A stretch of DNA of 64,000 nt, taken from the NCBI GenBank assembly GCA_949128115.1, contig OX421968.1:8928001-8992000 (forward strand). Direction: 5' to 3'. Source of the DNA: Anaspis maculata (taxonomy: Eukaryota; Arthropoda; Insecta; Coleoptera; Scraptiidae). Below, piece by piece: positions 10,051-21,375 of this stretch. A model generated the notes under the pieces. It did not search any database. It was given only the letters and a program-made list of their open reading frames with translations, and was not told the origin of the DNA. The position numbers and the translations under genes are program-made. Positions within the stretch are counted from its first letter, which is position 1, and each line of letters opens with the position of its first letter.

Positions 10051-10607
10051 TATTGTCCATTGGAACTACCACCGGCCCAACGTGATGACATCCGAGCTTG
10101 CCAGAAATGACCCCCTCGAGTTTTTATGAGCCTACCCGAAAGATAAGGTGTTTATAAAGTTTCCCAATAATTTGGACAATTAAAAAATCAGATCATCTCC
10201 ATTAGTTAGTTTTAAAAATACCTATTACTTATTGAGTTGCTATTTCTGAAATTGACATTTTTTCCTATTCAAAGACCCCTAGAAGCTGTAAAAGACACTC
10301 TATTTTAAAAATAAAAACACACTTCTCCTCAGAATTTAATACGCTTTAAAATGATGTATCGCAAGTACTATTCTGTCATTTGTCAAAAAATGACATCTGT
10401 CAAAAATAATTTGACATATCATCACTAGAAAGATCTGGTTTTTCTGATTTCAAAAATATATAATATATCGGGTGTGAAATTCATAATAAAGATGCTACGG
10501 GCTGGGGCCTAAAATAAAAAACGGACGGTATATCATATTATTATTATATTATCGTTTATATAAATACTTCTTTAGATCAGCCTGAAACGACATTTCGTCT
10601 TCAGATA
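10051..10607. other. Non-coding filler inside the hAT element
   Basis: No ORF of note. GAAACGACATTTCGTCTTCAG at 10584-10604 resembles the end signature of Penelope-like elements, immediately next to the TA-CCGGGTG foldback. A TGACATTTGTCA-like dyad lies near 10375-10420. Confidence 0.4.
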
Positions 10608-11687
10608 CCGGGTGATCATTTGAAAACTATCCACCTGCAATATCTCCCGATTCCTAGTGCAAATGTCTTTGAGCAAAAACAGGTCGATTTTTATATCGAG
10701 GGGGACATCTATAACATACATTGGAGAGTTTATATCCTAAGCCCCCTCGCCCCCACTCACCCCAACTTTGAAATTTCAAATGCCACCACCTACCTTGCGA
10801 TACATCAAATTAAAGAGAAATCAATTTTCTTTTGAAAAAAATATTTTGAAATTTTTCAACCCCACCCCCTGTTCTTCCTAAAATTCTCTGAGTGTCCAAG
10901 TTAATATTCTTGACCTCCATTTCCCTTCAATACAGTAAACGTCATCCTGCACAGCATCGAAAGACAAAATCTTCTATAAAAAAAAGTGCCACCCAAATTT
11001 ACCCCTTCGCTCCCCCCACCTGATCTCAAAAATTTAAAATGTCAATACCCACTTTGTATTACATCAAGTTGACGGAAATTGAATTCTCTCCCTGAAAAAG
11101 ATTTTTTCACAATTTTTAAAGCCCCCCCATTCCCCCCTAGAATACTCCAAATGGCCAATTTATTGGGGGAAGAGTAGAAAATTTCAAAAAAATTCTTTTC
11201 GGAAAGAGAATTGAATTCCCTTCAATTTGATGTATCACAAAGTGGGTGGTGTTTTGTTAAATTTGGGAGTTGAGGTGGGGGAGAGCAAAGGGGTGAATTT
11301 GGGTGGCACTTTTTCCACCGCAAATTTTTTTCTTCCATGCTATCTAGGATGCGCCGACTGAATTGAGAAAAAAATTAGGGGTCCAGAATATAAAATGGGA
11401 CAGTCATAGAATTTTCAGGAAAAAGGGGGTGGGGTTGAAAATTTTGAAAATATTTTTCTCAGAAGGAAAATTAATTCTGCTTTAATTTGATGTATCGCAA
11501 GGTAGGTAATGTCATTTGAAATTTTAAAGTTGGGGTGAGTGGGGGCGAGGGGGGTGAATATAGAAATTTGCCAATGTATGTTTTGGATGTCCCCCTCGAT
11601 ATAAAAATCGACCTGTTTTTGCTCGAAAAAATATTCACTAGGAATCTGGAATTATTGCAGGTGGATAGTTTTCAAATGATCACCCGG
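10608..11687. mobile_element. CCGGGTG foldback, 1080 bp
   Basis: TA-CCGGGTGATCATTTGAAAAC at the left and the complement ending CACCCGG-TA at the right. Arms of about 270 bp pair well and include AAAACAGGTCGATTTTTATA and a C-rich CCCCCTCGCCCCCACTCACC block matched by a G-rich one. The same arm sequence types recur at 31.0-32.4 kb. The small ORFs (10620-10835, 11535-11786) are the two arms read in mirror. Confidence 0.85.
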
Positions 11688-12540
11688 TATTATTTTTCTG
11701 AAAATAAACGGAGAATATTATATTGTAGATTTATCGGTAAACTCGTGGTTCATCTTACATCCTCGGAAAAACTAGACCGATTTTGATGTAATTCAGTATT
11801 TAGGTGAGAGTCCGGCCCAAAATTAGTTGATGCCGGTTGATCACAGCCGTCACAATCGGAAAAAATAAAAATCACTATCGAAGATAAATAATCTGATTCA
11901 ATAATTTCATAGAAATAAAATAATTATCTTCAACGACGTAAGTATAATGATATATAAGACTCTCTCGCTATAACTGTATTCTCAATAGAAGAATGCTTCA
12001 TGTTGGAAATTTCTGCGATTTATTTTCATCAAGAAATATCAAGAACTCTTGACACATTTTCAAGAAGTCTTGATTCTTGACACAACAACTCTTGTCTTGT
12101 CTTGATTTTCGGACCTCCTTTCTTGTCTCGATTTTTTCTTGATTTCAAGACAAGATCAAGACAAGATCTTGAAACAGTCTTGATTTGGTGAAACACTAGA
12201 GATCATTCTGGAAATGGTCTCAATCTGTTACCTATATGGATAATAGACTTGCCCTATTGTGCAATGTACAGAAAAAGAGTTAATAGATGAATATGAATAT
12301 GAATCGTCATAGGGGACCTCAAAACGGATATATCCGTTGAAATCTCGAAAACATTTTTAGCGCGTTCACAATACTTCCCCTCCTCGTTGGGTGGTCGGTC
12401 GGGGAAGTAATAAAAGATGTAACTAAAACGTCGAGATCTGTTGAAATTTTATTTTCTGTGTCGGTGTGTGTTGTATGTGGATGTGTTCGTATATGTCAGG
12501 TTATTTTCGAGAGTACCCTTAGTCTTTTGGATGTGGCTCA

Positions 12541-12679
12541 AAAACAGAGTTTCTTTGTTTTTGATGACAGATTCTACAGGCAGAAAACAGAAAACTGGAC
12601 TCGGGGTGGACTCGCCCCTCTCACCCTTCCTGTTTGAGGTATTCCTTTACAGCTTGGAACAGAATATCATCTCTGAATA
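12541..12679 (+). pseudogene. Penelope-like reverse transcriptase fragment
   Basis: After FDDRFYRQK (from 12560) and a frame slip, the sequence reads KTGLGVDSPLSPFLFEVFLY and on to SLEQNII. The block resembles the (Y)RQ..G..MGSPLSP motif of Penelope-like and related reverse transcriptases, with Asp in place of the usual second Gly. Upstream, AAACGTCGAGATCTGTTGAAA near 12427 resembles Penelope-type ends. The YxDD motif is not found downstream, so only a scrap of the RT remains. Confidence 0.5.
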
Positions 12680-13201
12680 ATCTAAATCGCCTTTCTTCAG
12701 GAATTCCATCGTAAAGATCCGAATATCGATTTTTCTCAAAAAGTCTGATCAGTCTCAAAAAAACAATGTATTATGTAGAACTGGTTGCCGCTTGAGTACC
12801 AGAGACCGTTAATGCCTCGCGTGTGCGGTTGTGCGGCAGCTTCTTGCCATTTAAGGGCCAATTTCCAGTGAGTAGGCAACCCACCAAAACATTTTACAGT
12901 TATTTTGAGGTTATTGAGAAAAGACAACTCCCAATAAAATTTTCCGCAGCACAGCGACGTAAATATTTGAGTTCTTCAGATTTTAGCATTACTTCTGTGC
13001 TCTGTGCTTTTGCGGGAAATTTACTTATTTGCACAAAGAAAATAAAATGTCAGGAGATGAAAATGTGAATTTGTTGGTGATCACTGGAAAATCAAACAGT
13101 TGCACAACAACCTAAAGAATTGCTTGTGGACGCTTGGCCTCACAATATGTTTTAGTTACCAAAAGATAAATCCTAAATCTAAAACAAAATTTTTAGGACT
13201 T
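12680..13201. other. No gene or repeat recognised
   Basis: Unassigned AT-rich sequence. Short ORFs on both strands around 12736-13068 overlap one another and lack family features. Confidence 0.4.
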
Positions 13202-13355
13202 AAGGTGCGTTCAGTCAGCTTATTTAGCCGCAAGTTTTAATTTTAGCCGTAAGCGCAGCGACGCCTATTGGCTCTTATGAACCAGCCAATAAGCGATGCA
13301 GCGCTTACGACTAAAATTAAAACTTGCTGCTAAATAAGCTGACTGAACTCATCTT
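13202..13355. mobile_element. AAGGTGCGTTCAG hairpin MITE, copy 1
   Basis: Terminal repeats AAGGTGCGTTCAGTCAGC and a partly diverged complement. Other copies lie at 17498-17665 and 53062-53228. Long arms (GCAAGTTTTAATTTTAGCCG and partner) with a short loop containing CTATTGGCT / AGCCAATAA. No certain TSD. Confidence 0.85.
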
Positions 13356-13466
13356 CAGACGGGCGTTCCAACATTTGTGAACAAGAAGACCATTTGAACT
13401 CTTACTAGATAAATACTTACCGTAATAATGTTGTAGATTTCTGTCTTTTATTTTCTTAATATAAAA

Positions 13467-13684
13467 ATGTTCTGTTGGGCTTTTTAGACAGGAAAGTAAA
13501 AGCAGCGGGAGTATATTTTTATCGTAACGTTTCGCCGACTAACGACACTTTGTCAGGCGAATAAAATGTGTATAAAATGGATAATTGTGTGAAAAACATC
13601 AAAAAATTACGAGTGAAACGTTGCGATAAAAATATACACTCCCGCTGTTTTAACTTTCCTGTCTAAAAAGCTCAAAAGAACATG
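13467..13684. mobile_element. Hairpin element with 70-bp arms
   Basis: Arms run from ATGTTCTGTTGGGCTTTTTA inward through TATTTTTATCGTAACGTTTC, and the complement ends at 13684. The loop includes GACTAACGACACTTTGTCAGGCG, resembling Penelope-like end sequences. Single copy in this window. Confidence 0.75.
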
Positions 13685-14486
13685 TTTATATTTTACTTAC
13701 CGTAATATGTACTTAGATGTGAAACAATGTAAGAATTGTTGAAAAACTATCTACGCTGCAATTTCTAACTCTTTTTTTCTGTCCTCCGTCAACTGATTTA
13801 CGCGAGCCTTTTCCCCCAGAAAAAAAAAATTGGGAAGCTTTGAACTAGCATCAATCACGATTATAATTTGTAAGCAACTAGTTATAAGGAATCATTAAAC
13901 AAACATTAATGTAATTCTGAAACTCTACAACTGGTTCCTGTCCAAAAAAACTCACGCATTCAGTTGACCATTATTAAATTTCGCCTCGATTTTCGCAGTA
14001 GCTTAAAAATACTCGACAAGTTCAAAGAGCAAAACGTAGATTGAAAATAATTCGTGAAAAATTTGGCTTGTCAACTATAGCTTGGCACTAATGAAATTTG
14101 CTGGTTTTATTGTTTCACTGCATTTTTTCACTTACTCATTACTGAGAAAGAATGAAAAATGAAACAGCCCACTTTACTGTCATTAATTCACTTACGTTGT
14201 TTTTGTCAATGCCTAATCAACTAAGCACATGCATTATATTAATACCTGTTATTAGAATTTTGTTTATTGGATAAATGAGTGGTAACTTCGAGGGCACACG
14301 TGAATGAATGCCTTTCATAAAAAGTAAATTGGAGGAGGGGGGTAGGGCTGGGTATTTCAAAAATTGATGAGCAATTATTCCTGCTACCGTTTTACAAGCC
14401 GTCCACGAATAAATACCGGGTGTTTTCAACGCACTTATCCAAACGGGAGGGCGCGAAGGCGCTTAGGTCCTCGCTTTGTCCGTCTG
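13685..14486. other. No gene recognised
   Basis: AT-rich spacer without a recognisable element, except TA-CCGGGTGTTTTCAACG at 14416, one terminus of the CCGGGTG type with no partner nearby. Confidence 0.4.
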
Positions 14487-14655
14487 TGCGTTCTGAGGGG
14501 CTTTTGTTTTGCGCCAGGAGCTGCTCTGGCTAGATCACTAGATAGAGAAGTAGATACACATACACCAATCACGGCCCAGCTGGCTCTATTTTCTTTGTGT
14601 AGTGATCTACCCCGAGCAGCTCCCGCTGGCAAAACGAAAGCGCCTCTGTTCGTCA
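14487..14655. repeat. GC-rich imperfect inverted repeat
   Basis: GGGGCTTTTGTTTTGCGCC...GAGCTGCTC...TAGATCACTA near 14496-14540 pairs imperfectly with TAGTGATCTA...GAGCAGCTC...GGCAAAACGAAAGCGCC near 14600-14645. The GC content explains the long 182-codon ORF across it, which has no family features. Confidence 0.5.
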
Positions 14656-16354
14656 CAGCATCAGTCGTCACTTCTATTTATAATTTTTACATCGGTACGA
14701 CCCACGGGTCAATAGTTACGAATTTTTTAAAACGACCGCAAAGCTACGGCTTGGCGCGGCGGCTGAAACTACAGTGCTCATTCGCGCTGTTGAAAAATCA
14801 AAAGCTGTGCGTGTTGCCGACAGTGAAATTTGCGAGGAAATTCGACTGCTCCAACATTTTGAAATGGCCATTAATAGAAATAGTACCTGAAAAATATTGG
14901 CACCCGAACTAAAAACAAGTGGATATGCCCTCACGGGCGTGAGTTTCAGTAGCGCACTTCCTCGTTGAAAGACTGGTGAATGAAACATGTTAGGTAGTTA
15001 GAGTCCTGTCGTTATTTTTACACGATTCTGTTTATTCTGATTTCGGATCCCAAGACCGCTGCCCATCAACAGTATGCTGAAATGCAGGAGACGAAATACA
15101 TACCTACAATAAATGTTTCCAATTTTTTCGTTATGTCTAGTTATGACATGGCTTAGTTGAAAACCAGGAGGTGACTCTGATTAGTGATTACTATTACGAG
15201 GAATCTGGATTTGACATAAACATGTCCGCCGCAGACATAATAGGTATGTATTCCTCATAAATGGGACGAAATGGTGACTGGCAATCTTAATGCAACGCGT
15301 ACTTGTCAACTTGCCCAAGTACGACATGGGATAGCGATCGGATAAAAGTGGTAAGTATCGGACTACAATGATGCATTATTGGTGAAATATAATTCCGCTC
15401 ACCTAATTAACGAAATTCAAAACCACGTCACAGTGCTCAATTAAATTAAACCACGGCGATATTATAGACCCATCTTATATACAGGCACTGACGGTTAAAA
15501 TTTTAAGGTCATTTTCATTACTTAGCACGTACAAGACTTATTATTTCAATACATTACGCGGCTAAATAAACAAACTAATTGTTAATAATAGACAACAGCT
15601 CAAAGATAACATGTTACTTCTTACCAATAATAGTACCTACCTAAATATGTTCGTTCGATAACTGCGGTTTTTTCTGGGGCATTACAAAATCAAAATGTGT
15701 AGATTGAAGCTTCAATCAACTACAGTAGGTTGCCCGAATTATGTATTTTGATCAATTCGACCATTACTTAACTGGATAGATGAAAATATAAAATATAATA
15801 TCATAATAAGCCATTTTGTTCTACTTAAAAAAAAATAGATAGGCGAAACCAAGGGGTCTTGTGTGATGAAGGGCACCAAAAATTTAATAATTTGAAAAGT
15901 AGAAATGGATAGCAGACTGTGTTTTAAAATGTTGCAAATGAAAGAGAATTCGCGGACGGTCCATAGGTTTTTAAGAAAAAAAAGTTGAAAACCTTCCGCT
16001 TTGCATCCCAAGCCCCTCCATAGGATGTGCAGCCATGCCATTATTATTACTTCACTACTACTTCTGCTTCTAGAATACCTGTATAGAAATTCATTTTTCA
16101 AGAACCAGAGGCTTCGTCGAAGGCGAGTTCACACAAAATTTCAATGCTAGGAATACAAAGAAAAAGATAATGGCCGATATCTTTGTATAGCTTCGAGCAC
16201 GCGATGCCGATTGCGACAAATACCTAGTATGTCCAGTTTTCTGGAAAGAATTTATAATGAGAATCTGATGAGTACTGAAAATATTTGCTTTTTCGTCCTT
16301 CGTTTCGTTGCATATTTTCAGTACTCCTACATAATACTAGGTATCGGTTACAGA
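14656..16354. other. No gene recognised
   Basis: A stretch near 14910-14960 (AAGTGGATATGCCCTCACGG through CAGTAGCGCA) has a diverged match near 27690-27735, so part is repetitive. The rest looks like unique intergenic DNA, with only short ORFs and TAGGTAC runs. Confidence 0.4.
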
Positions 16355-16561
16355 CAGTGCCGGATTCAAGCATTGGCGACAGGGGCGACCGCCCCGGGGC
16401 CCCCACATGTTACTACAAATTTAAAGCCTCCACAAATCCAAAACCACCTTATTTTATATTATTATTCCGAGTATTAGTCCTCACAAAGTTCTAAGGCCTA
16501 GCTTGAGGCCTCCACAAACTAGTGTCGCCCCAGGACCTCCACATTCCTAAATCCGGCAATG
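16355..16561. mobile_element. hAT MITE, 207 bp, TSD GTTACAGA
   Basis: Ends CAGTGCCGGATT and AATCCGGCAATG, flanked by exact 8-bp repeats GTTACAGA at 16347-16354 and 16562-16569. The interior holds G- and C-rich blocks (GCCCCGGGGCCCCC) common near the ends of such elements. No coding. Confidence 0.9.
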
Positions 16562-16675
16562 GTTACAGATTACATAAATTCTTATAGAAGCCGGAATACT
16601 TGAAACCATAGAACCTAATTCTGAGATATCCAGCGCCAACCCAGGTGCCCCAGGTGCATCAAACAACTTTGTGTT

Positions 16676-17000
16676 AAGGACGGAGCCATATTGGTGAATT
16701 AAGCGTTGCGAAATCAATCCGTGTGGGTTTATTCCTTGACGGATTCTCACCATTTTGGTCTCTTTCGAAAGCTACAAGGCTGTACTTTGGTTGGGCCCAT
16801 TGGCATTTCCAAAATCCAAAAAAAAAAATTTCAATGTCAAAATTTTATTTTTTTTTTTAATTTCGGAAATGGCAATGGGCTCAAACCAAAGTACATCCTT
16901 GTAGCTTTCGAAAGGAACCAAAATGGTAAGAATCCGTCAAGGAATAAACCCACGGGGATTGATTCCGCAACGCTTATTTTGCCAATATAACCCCGTCCTT
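16676..17000. mobile_element. GGACGGAG palindromic MITE, copy 1
   Basis: Arms of about 140 bp start AAGGACGGAGCCATATTGG and contain GCGTTGCGAAATCAATCCG and CTTTCGAAAGCTACAAGG. The loop is an A-rich/T-rich run. Other members: 45539-45822 (complete), 48175-48230 (end only), 58862-59030 (centre only). Confidence 0.85.
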
Positions 17001-17497
17001 GAGTGAGTATACGCGCTCAAGTCATGCTACTTTTCAAACTTGAACTTAAAATGCTAATTTCGTCTTTCAAAAAATCCGACATCTCGATGTTCAGCCAGGC
17101 ACTCGATCAGGTAGTAGTTTTGCGTCAATAGACTTAGCTGCAATGCAAAATTTTCCACCTTGGAAGGGTGGATTTTCCTAATCATAATTTTGGTGCAAGT
17201 TAAGGCTACGGCAGATATATGAGCAGATATATGATAGTATATCTCTCGCCGAGTCGCGTATCTTCATGGCAAAAAGTGTCGAATTTTCCCGAGAATTTTC
17301 CTATAGACGTTAGATTCTTGCATTTCGACTAAACTGAGCCCTCGATTTTCTTATGGGACTATTTCAATGAGGGCAAATACTGACAGTTTCCTAAATGGCG
17401 CCGGTGTAGATGGAGTTGTTCAAAAATTACATCTAAATGTCACCACTTTGTCAAAGTCTCAATTTTTTTTTCACGAACACGGGCCTATCATTCAGTA
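17001..17497. other. No gene recognised
   Basis: Non-coding. GCAGATATATGAGCAGATATATGA near 17211 is a short tandem duplication. Nothing else supported. Confidence 0.4.
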
Positions 17498-17665
17498 AAG
17501 GTGCGTTCAGTCAGCTTATTTAGCCGTAAGTTTTAATTTTAGTCGTAAGCGCAGCATCGGTTATTGGCTGATATGAGGAGGCTGGTTCATGACAGCCAAT
17601 GAGCATCGCTGCGCTTACGACTAAAACTAAAACTTGCGGCTAAATAAGCTGACTGAACGCACCTT
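17498..17665. mobile_element. AAGGTGCGTTCAG hairpin MITE, copy 2
   Basis: The best-preserved copy: both ends read AAGGTGCGTTCAGTCAGC in inverted orientation, with arms of about 65 bp and a central GGTTATTGGCTG / CAGCCAATGAG pair. Confidence 0.9.
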
Positions 17666-17944
17666 AAGGTTGAATCAAGATTAGAGCTAAAAGTTAGATA
17701 AAAGCTCATCGACAATACAATACTTGGCCTGAAATTTTGCCGAGAGTATTTTCCCCGTTCCACAATGATTACAACAATAACACGCGCCAGCCTATATTAT
17801 GGTGCCTAAAGCACAAAGCACAAGAAATTCTAACCGCTAGATAATGCTTTCAAATTTGAAAAACTCTAGTCACTTCAGTGCCGTTTGGCGAGAGAAAATT
17901 TGGTATTATTTGCATCCATTCCGTATCATATTTGCTCCATTTTA

Positions 17945-18981
17945 CAGGGTGGTCCAGTTTTTGATATAATAATTTTGAGAGATGATAGAGAATGAAAAAT
18001 GAAGGTGACTTTCCAAAAAAATAATTTCAGAAGTGAAGATACAGATACAGCCCTTCAAAGTTGGACCTTCAAAGTTGGAAATGAAAAATCGGGTTTTTTT
18101 TGGCATAACTTTTGAACAGTTTAACCGATTTTGTTCAAATTTGAACATATGTTTACTTGAGCGAGTCTCTATCGAACGGTAATAACGCGTTTCATCAGAA
18201 ATATCCAGGGGCGTAGATAATAGGGACACCCCTCTTTTTGCCCCCTAATTTTTCACCCCCTTGAAAATTTTCAAAAATTGTTCATATTTTTGAGTTTCAT
18301 GTTCCATTTAGAAGAAAAAGTTACTTCTGCAAAATTTTGATAGAGACTTCGTTTTCGAGATATCTGCGTTTGAAACTATGAAAAACATCTCGAAATTCTC
18401 ACTTCAAGAGCCTAAAAAATTTTGTTCCCTGAAAACTTCTTGTTTGTCAGCGAAAAATGGTGGTTTATTAACTCAAAACACCTAGAGAACTTATTCCAGT
18501 TGAGAAATCATGAGTTTTCTTGGATTTTAATTTTTAGGCACTTGACAGTGGTGTTTCCGAGTTGTTTTCCGAAATTTCCAACCCAAAATATCTCGAAAAC
18601 TAAGCCTCTGATCAAAATTTTGCAAAGTAACTTTTTCTTCTAAATTGAACATAGAACTCTAAAAAAATTCAAGGGTGTAAAAAATTCGAGGGCAAAAAGA
18701 GGGGTGGCCTATTATCTACGCCCATGGATAATCTTGATAAAACGCGTTATTATCGTTCGATAGACACTCGCTTAAGTATCCTTTTGTTCAAATTTGAACA
18801 AAATCGGTTGAACGGTTCAAAAGTTATGCTAAAAGAACGATTTTTCATTTGCAACACCAAAGGGCTATCTCCGTTATTATGTACTCCTGAAAACATTTTT
18901 TTTAGAATGTCCCGTTGTCCCTTTCATTTCTGATTCTCTATCACCTCTCAAAATTAATGTATCAAAAACTGGACCAGCCTG
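17945..18981. mobile_element. CAGGGTGGTCC foldback, 1037 bp
   Basis: TA-CAGGGTGGTCCAGTTTTTG at the left and CAAAAACTGGACCAGCCTG-TA at the right. Arms pair through AACTTTTGAACAGTTTAACC, CGATTTTGTTCAAATTTGAAC and the GGGGCGTAGATAATAGGG block. Related elements: 18986-19423, 38217-39256, 41839-42614 and 60914-61646. Confidence 0.85.
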
Positions 18982-18985
18982 TATA

Positions 18986-19423
18986 CAGGGTGCCCGGTGT
19001 TTGATCTTGAAAACTGAAATAGCGGATAGAGATTCAAAAACTTGAAAATTCTCATTTATTAAAGTGAGGATTTCGAGATGTTTTTCAAAGATATCTGGAA
19101 AACGAAGCCTCTAATCAAAATTTTGCGAGAGGAACTTTCTCTTCTAAATTGAACGTAGAACTCAAAAATATGAAGCATTTTAAAAAAATTTCAAGGTCGT
19201 TCGATAGAGACTCGCTTAAGTAAACTTTGGTTTAAATTTGAACAAAATCGGTTGAGCGGTTCAAAATTTATTCTAAAAAAAAAACATGTTTCATTTCCAA
19301 CATTGAAGGACTATGTCTCCGTTATTAGGCACTTCTGAAATATATTTTTTTTGGGAAAGTCCCCTTCATTTTTGATTCTCTATCATCCCTCAAAATTAAT
19401 GTATCAAAAACTGGACCATCCTG
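18986..19423. mobile_element. Collapsed CAGGGTG foldback copy in tandem
   Basis: Starts TA-CAGGGTGCCCGG directly after the previous element, with only 2 bp between their TA flanks, and ends ACTGGACCATCCTG-TA. It contains one full arm and a remnant of the other: an internal deletion derivative of the 17945-18981 type. Confidence 0.75.
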
Positions 19424-19495
19424 TATTATACATAATTATGGGGCTGTTCGTAGTTGGACATGGTCTTGTCTCCGCGCTCGATTTCGAATATTATT

Positions 19496-20068
19496 TACTA
19501 CGATTCCATGGAGACTTGAAATCGATTTGAAAACGGTATCGGGATTGAGTACGGAAGTGTTCACATGAGTGGTTCGAACTTGGTATTCAAATCGATTTGA
19601 ATTCTGTTTACATTATATCTCTCATCTGTCACGTAAGTCCCACCCTAACCTAAAACTATCTCAGCCTAACGTATCAAAGAAAGTGCAAATACTCTGCAAA
19701 CTGCAAGTGAGCAGAAGGCAGAAGTGCAGACAACAGGTGCAAGTATGAATGCGACCCTCGATGCGACCAGAACAGCGGTTTTACTCATTGCTATGTACCA
19801 GTTTCATATTGTTGATGTCTCGATCCAATCCGATTGGGTTTCCTCGAGTATAAGGTCTGTTCCATCAGGAGTCCCTGACTGTCCGTGGACGTCAGCAGCA
19901 TGCGCATTACGATTTTGGCATTCCATAAATCGTAATGCGCAGGCTGCTGACGTCCACGGACAGTCAGGGACTCCTGGTGGAACAGACCTATTATTTCGAT
20001 CCGATCCCGATACGATACCAGAATTTGCCGTTTTCAAATCGATTTCAATTCTCCCTGGAAACGTAGTA
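19496..20068. mobile_element. TACTACG element, copy 1, 3-bp TSD ATT
   Basis: Ends TACTACGATTCC and GGAAACGTAGTA, with terminal arms extending through GAAATCGATTTGAAAACGG. Direct repeats ATT (19493-19495, 20069-20071) flank it. The second copy, 60176-60675, has a 3-bp duplication AGT confirmed by an empty site. The interior is shared except for the 137-bp hairpin insert at 19853. No transposase. Confidence 0.85.
19853..19989. repeat. 137-bp near-perfect hairpin nested in the TACTACG element
   Basis: Arms of about 63 nt from AGGTCTGTTCCATCAGGAGT inward to GCGCATTACGATTT, with an 11-nt loop and only one or two mismatches. It is absent from the homologous site in the other copy (near 60520, GAGTAATTTCG), so it is a separate insertion. 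Either a minimal foldback MITE or a small-RNA-like hairpin. Confidence 0.85.
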
Positions 20069-20185
20069 ATTATGTAGAGGTACTTACCCTGCTGGCTGAT
20101 TATGTAACCATCTTGAACTGATACATGCTCGAATGAATGATTCGATCTCTACACTGAGAGACATTGGTCTATAATAGTGAGCGTG

Positions 20186-20285
20186 AGCCAATTTCTGGCA
20201 ATTGTGGCAATTTTCTAGCAATTGTGTGGCAATTATCTAGCAATTATGGCAATTTTCTAGCAATTGTGTGGCAATTTTCAGGCAA
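20186..20285. repeat. GGCAATT minisatellite
   Basis: Repeated words GGCAATTTTCTAGCAATTGT in about five imperfect copies. Non-coding. Confidence 0.85.
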
Positions 20286-20299
20286 TTGGCGATTTCGGT

Positions 20300-21375
20300 G
20301 TACACATTTTTCTCAGGTGGTCAACCCCTCGATAATACCATATAATGAAACCTCTTATTATTGTAGAAGTGAGAAATATTATAGTAGTTATAAGTCATGT
20401 AGTAGTGCTACTCTTCCTAAATCATTAGGGACAAAAAATTGGATTTATAGATCGTCAAATTGTTGAAATAATTAGATTTATTATCAACGTGGGATGTATA
20501 AACGCCGACTTCTAAGGGTGATAAAATCGAGAGTGCGGTTTACAAAAAATCTTATACCAGGAAATAGATGACTTTATTGGATCGACGCGACGAGACACCT
20601 CGAAAGGCTGCCGTCGCCATTTGCACTTTGTCATTAGTTGGTTCTTCACTCCTGTGAAAGACTCTTGTATATGTTGGCCGAAATCTTCTTCAAAAATTTT
20701 AACGTCATCGCAGCCCAATTTGCACATGCACTTATATCCTGTGACTCGTATTAAAAATGACCAAAGTGCCAAAAATTGGTGATGTAAGTATTGTATAAAT
20801 GGCACTAGGTACAGACACTGGAGGACATGGTCTATAGGTACCTATCACTCGAGTTTGGCTTATACTTTGGCTATGGGTGGACGATGTCCCTCAGTGTCTC
20901 TATACTAAGTCTCATTTACTCGCACGACCAACATTTTGCACTTTGGCCTTTTTTGTCTAAGCCACAGATATATTGGAAATACAAATCGATTTCAATACTA
21001 ACAGGAAACATCTCATAGCATTTATAATACAAAATAATAATGTAGTTATATAAGACAGAGATCATAATAACAATGATTGATCCCTACCTGCTATAAAAAA
21101 TTACTTATAAAATTGAAAATGTTGCGTTGTAACTACTATAAGATCGGTTCAGCAAGGTCTAGATTATAACTGGTGTAAGATAAATAGCCGTCCAACTTTT
21201 TATTGGAAATATTATACTCGTATTTAGAATTCTAATACCCTCAATTGGACATTTTTCTCAGTGTATTCTACCGATCTATAGACTTCAGCAGGGAATTTAT
21301 TATAACCTTCTGCAACTTTCTAGAACTGAAATAATAGTATATTATTCAACGAGCATATACAGGCATATCTTATAT
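20300..21375. other. No gene recognised
   Basis: AT-rich non-coding DNA with TAGTTAT/ATAACTA runs. The short ORFs at 20512-20805 (-) and 20827-21018 (+) have no family features. Confidence 0.4.

Larger units (their letters stand above)
8061..12198. mobile_element. hAT-type element of 4.1 kb with TSD GAGATCAT, transposase-less
   Basis: Terminal repeats TAGTGTTTCATCAAGAC and the complement of GTCTTGATTTGGTGAAACACTA are flanked by exact 8-bp duplications GAGATCAT (8053-8060, 12199-12206). Subterminal regions (8070-8220 and 12030-12185) are dense in CAAGA/TCTTG words. Only 14 bp of host DNA separates it from the upstream hAT TSD. Much of its length is later insertions: a TA-flanked CCGGGTG hairpin, a LINE, and a CCGGGTG foldback. 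No transposase frame is visible, so it was mobilised in trans or has lost its gene. Confidence 0.85.

Noticed and set aside
13535..13620. Hammerhead-ribozyme-like core (CTGA...GAAACG on the minus strand)
   Set aside because: The conserved CTGANGA core is CTGACAA, and the expected stem II does not pair, so a functional ribozyme is not supported.
14364..14912. 182-codon ORF, one of the longest in the window
   Set aside because: Spans a GC-rich imperfect inverted repeat and AT-rich flanks with a composition change midway. No domain, no splice signals; a 78-codon ORF on the other strand covers part of the same sequence.
19724..20077. 117-codon ORF with internal repeated peptide
   Set aside because: The repeated peptide (SGVPDCPWTSAACALRF and its mirror) is the hairpin 19853-19989 read through both arms.
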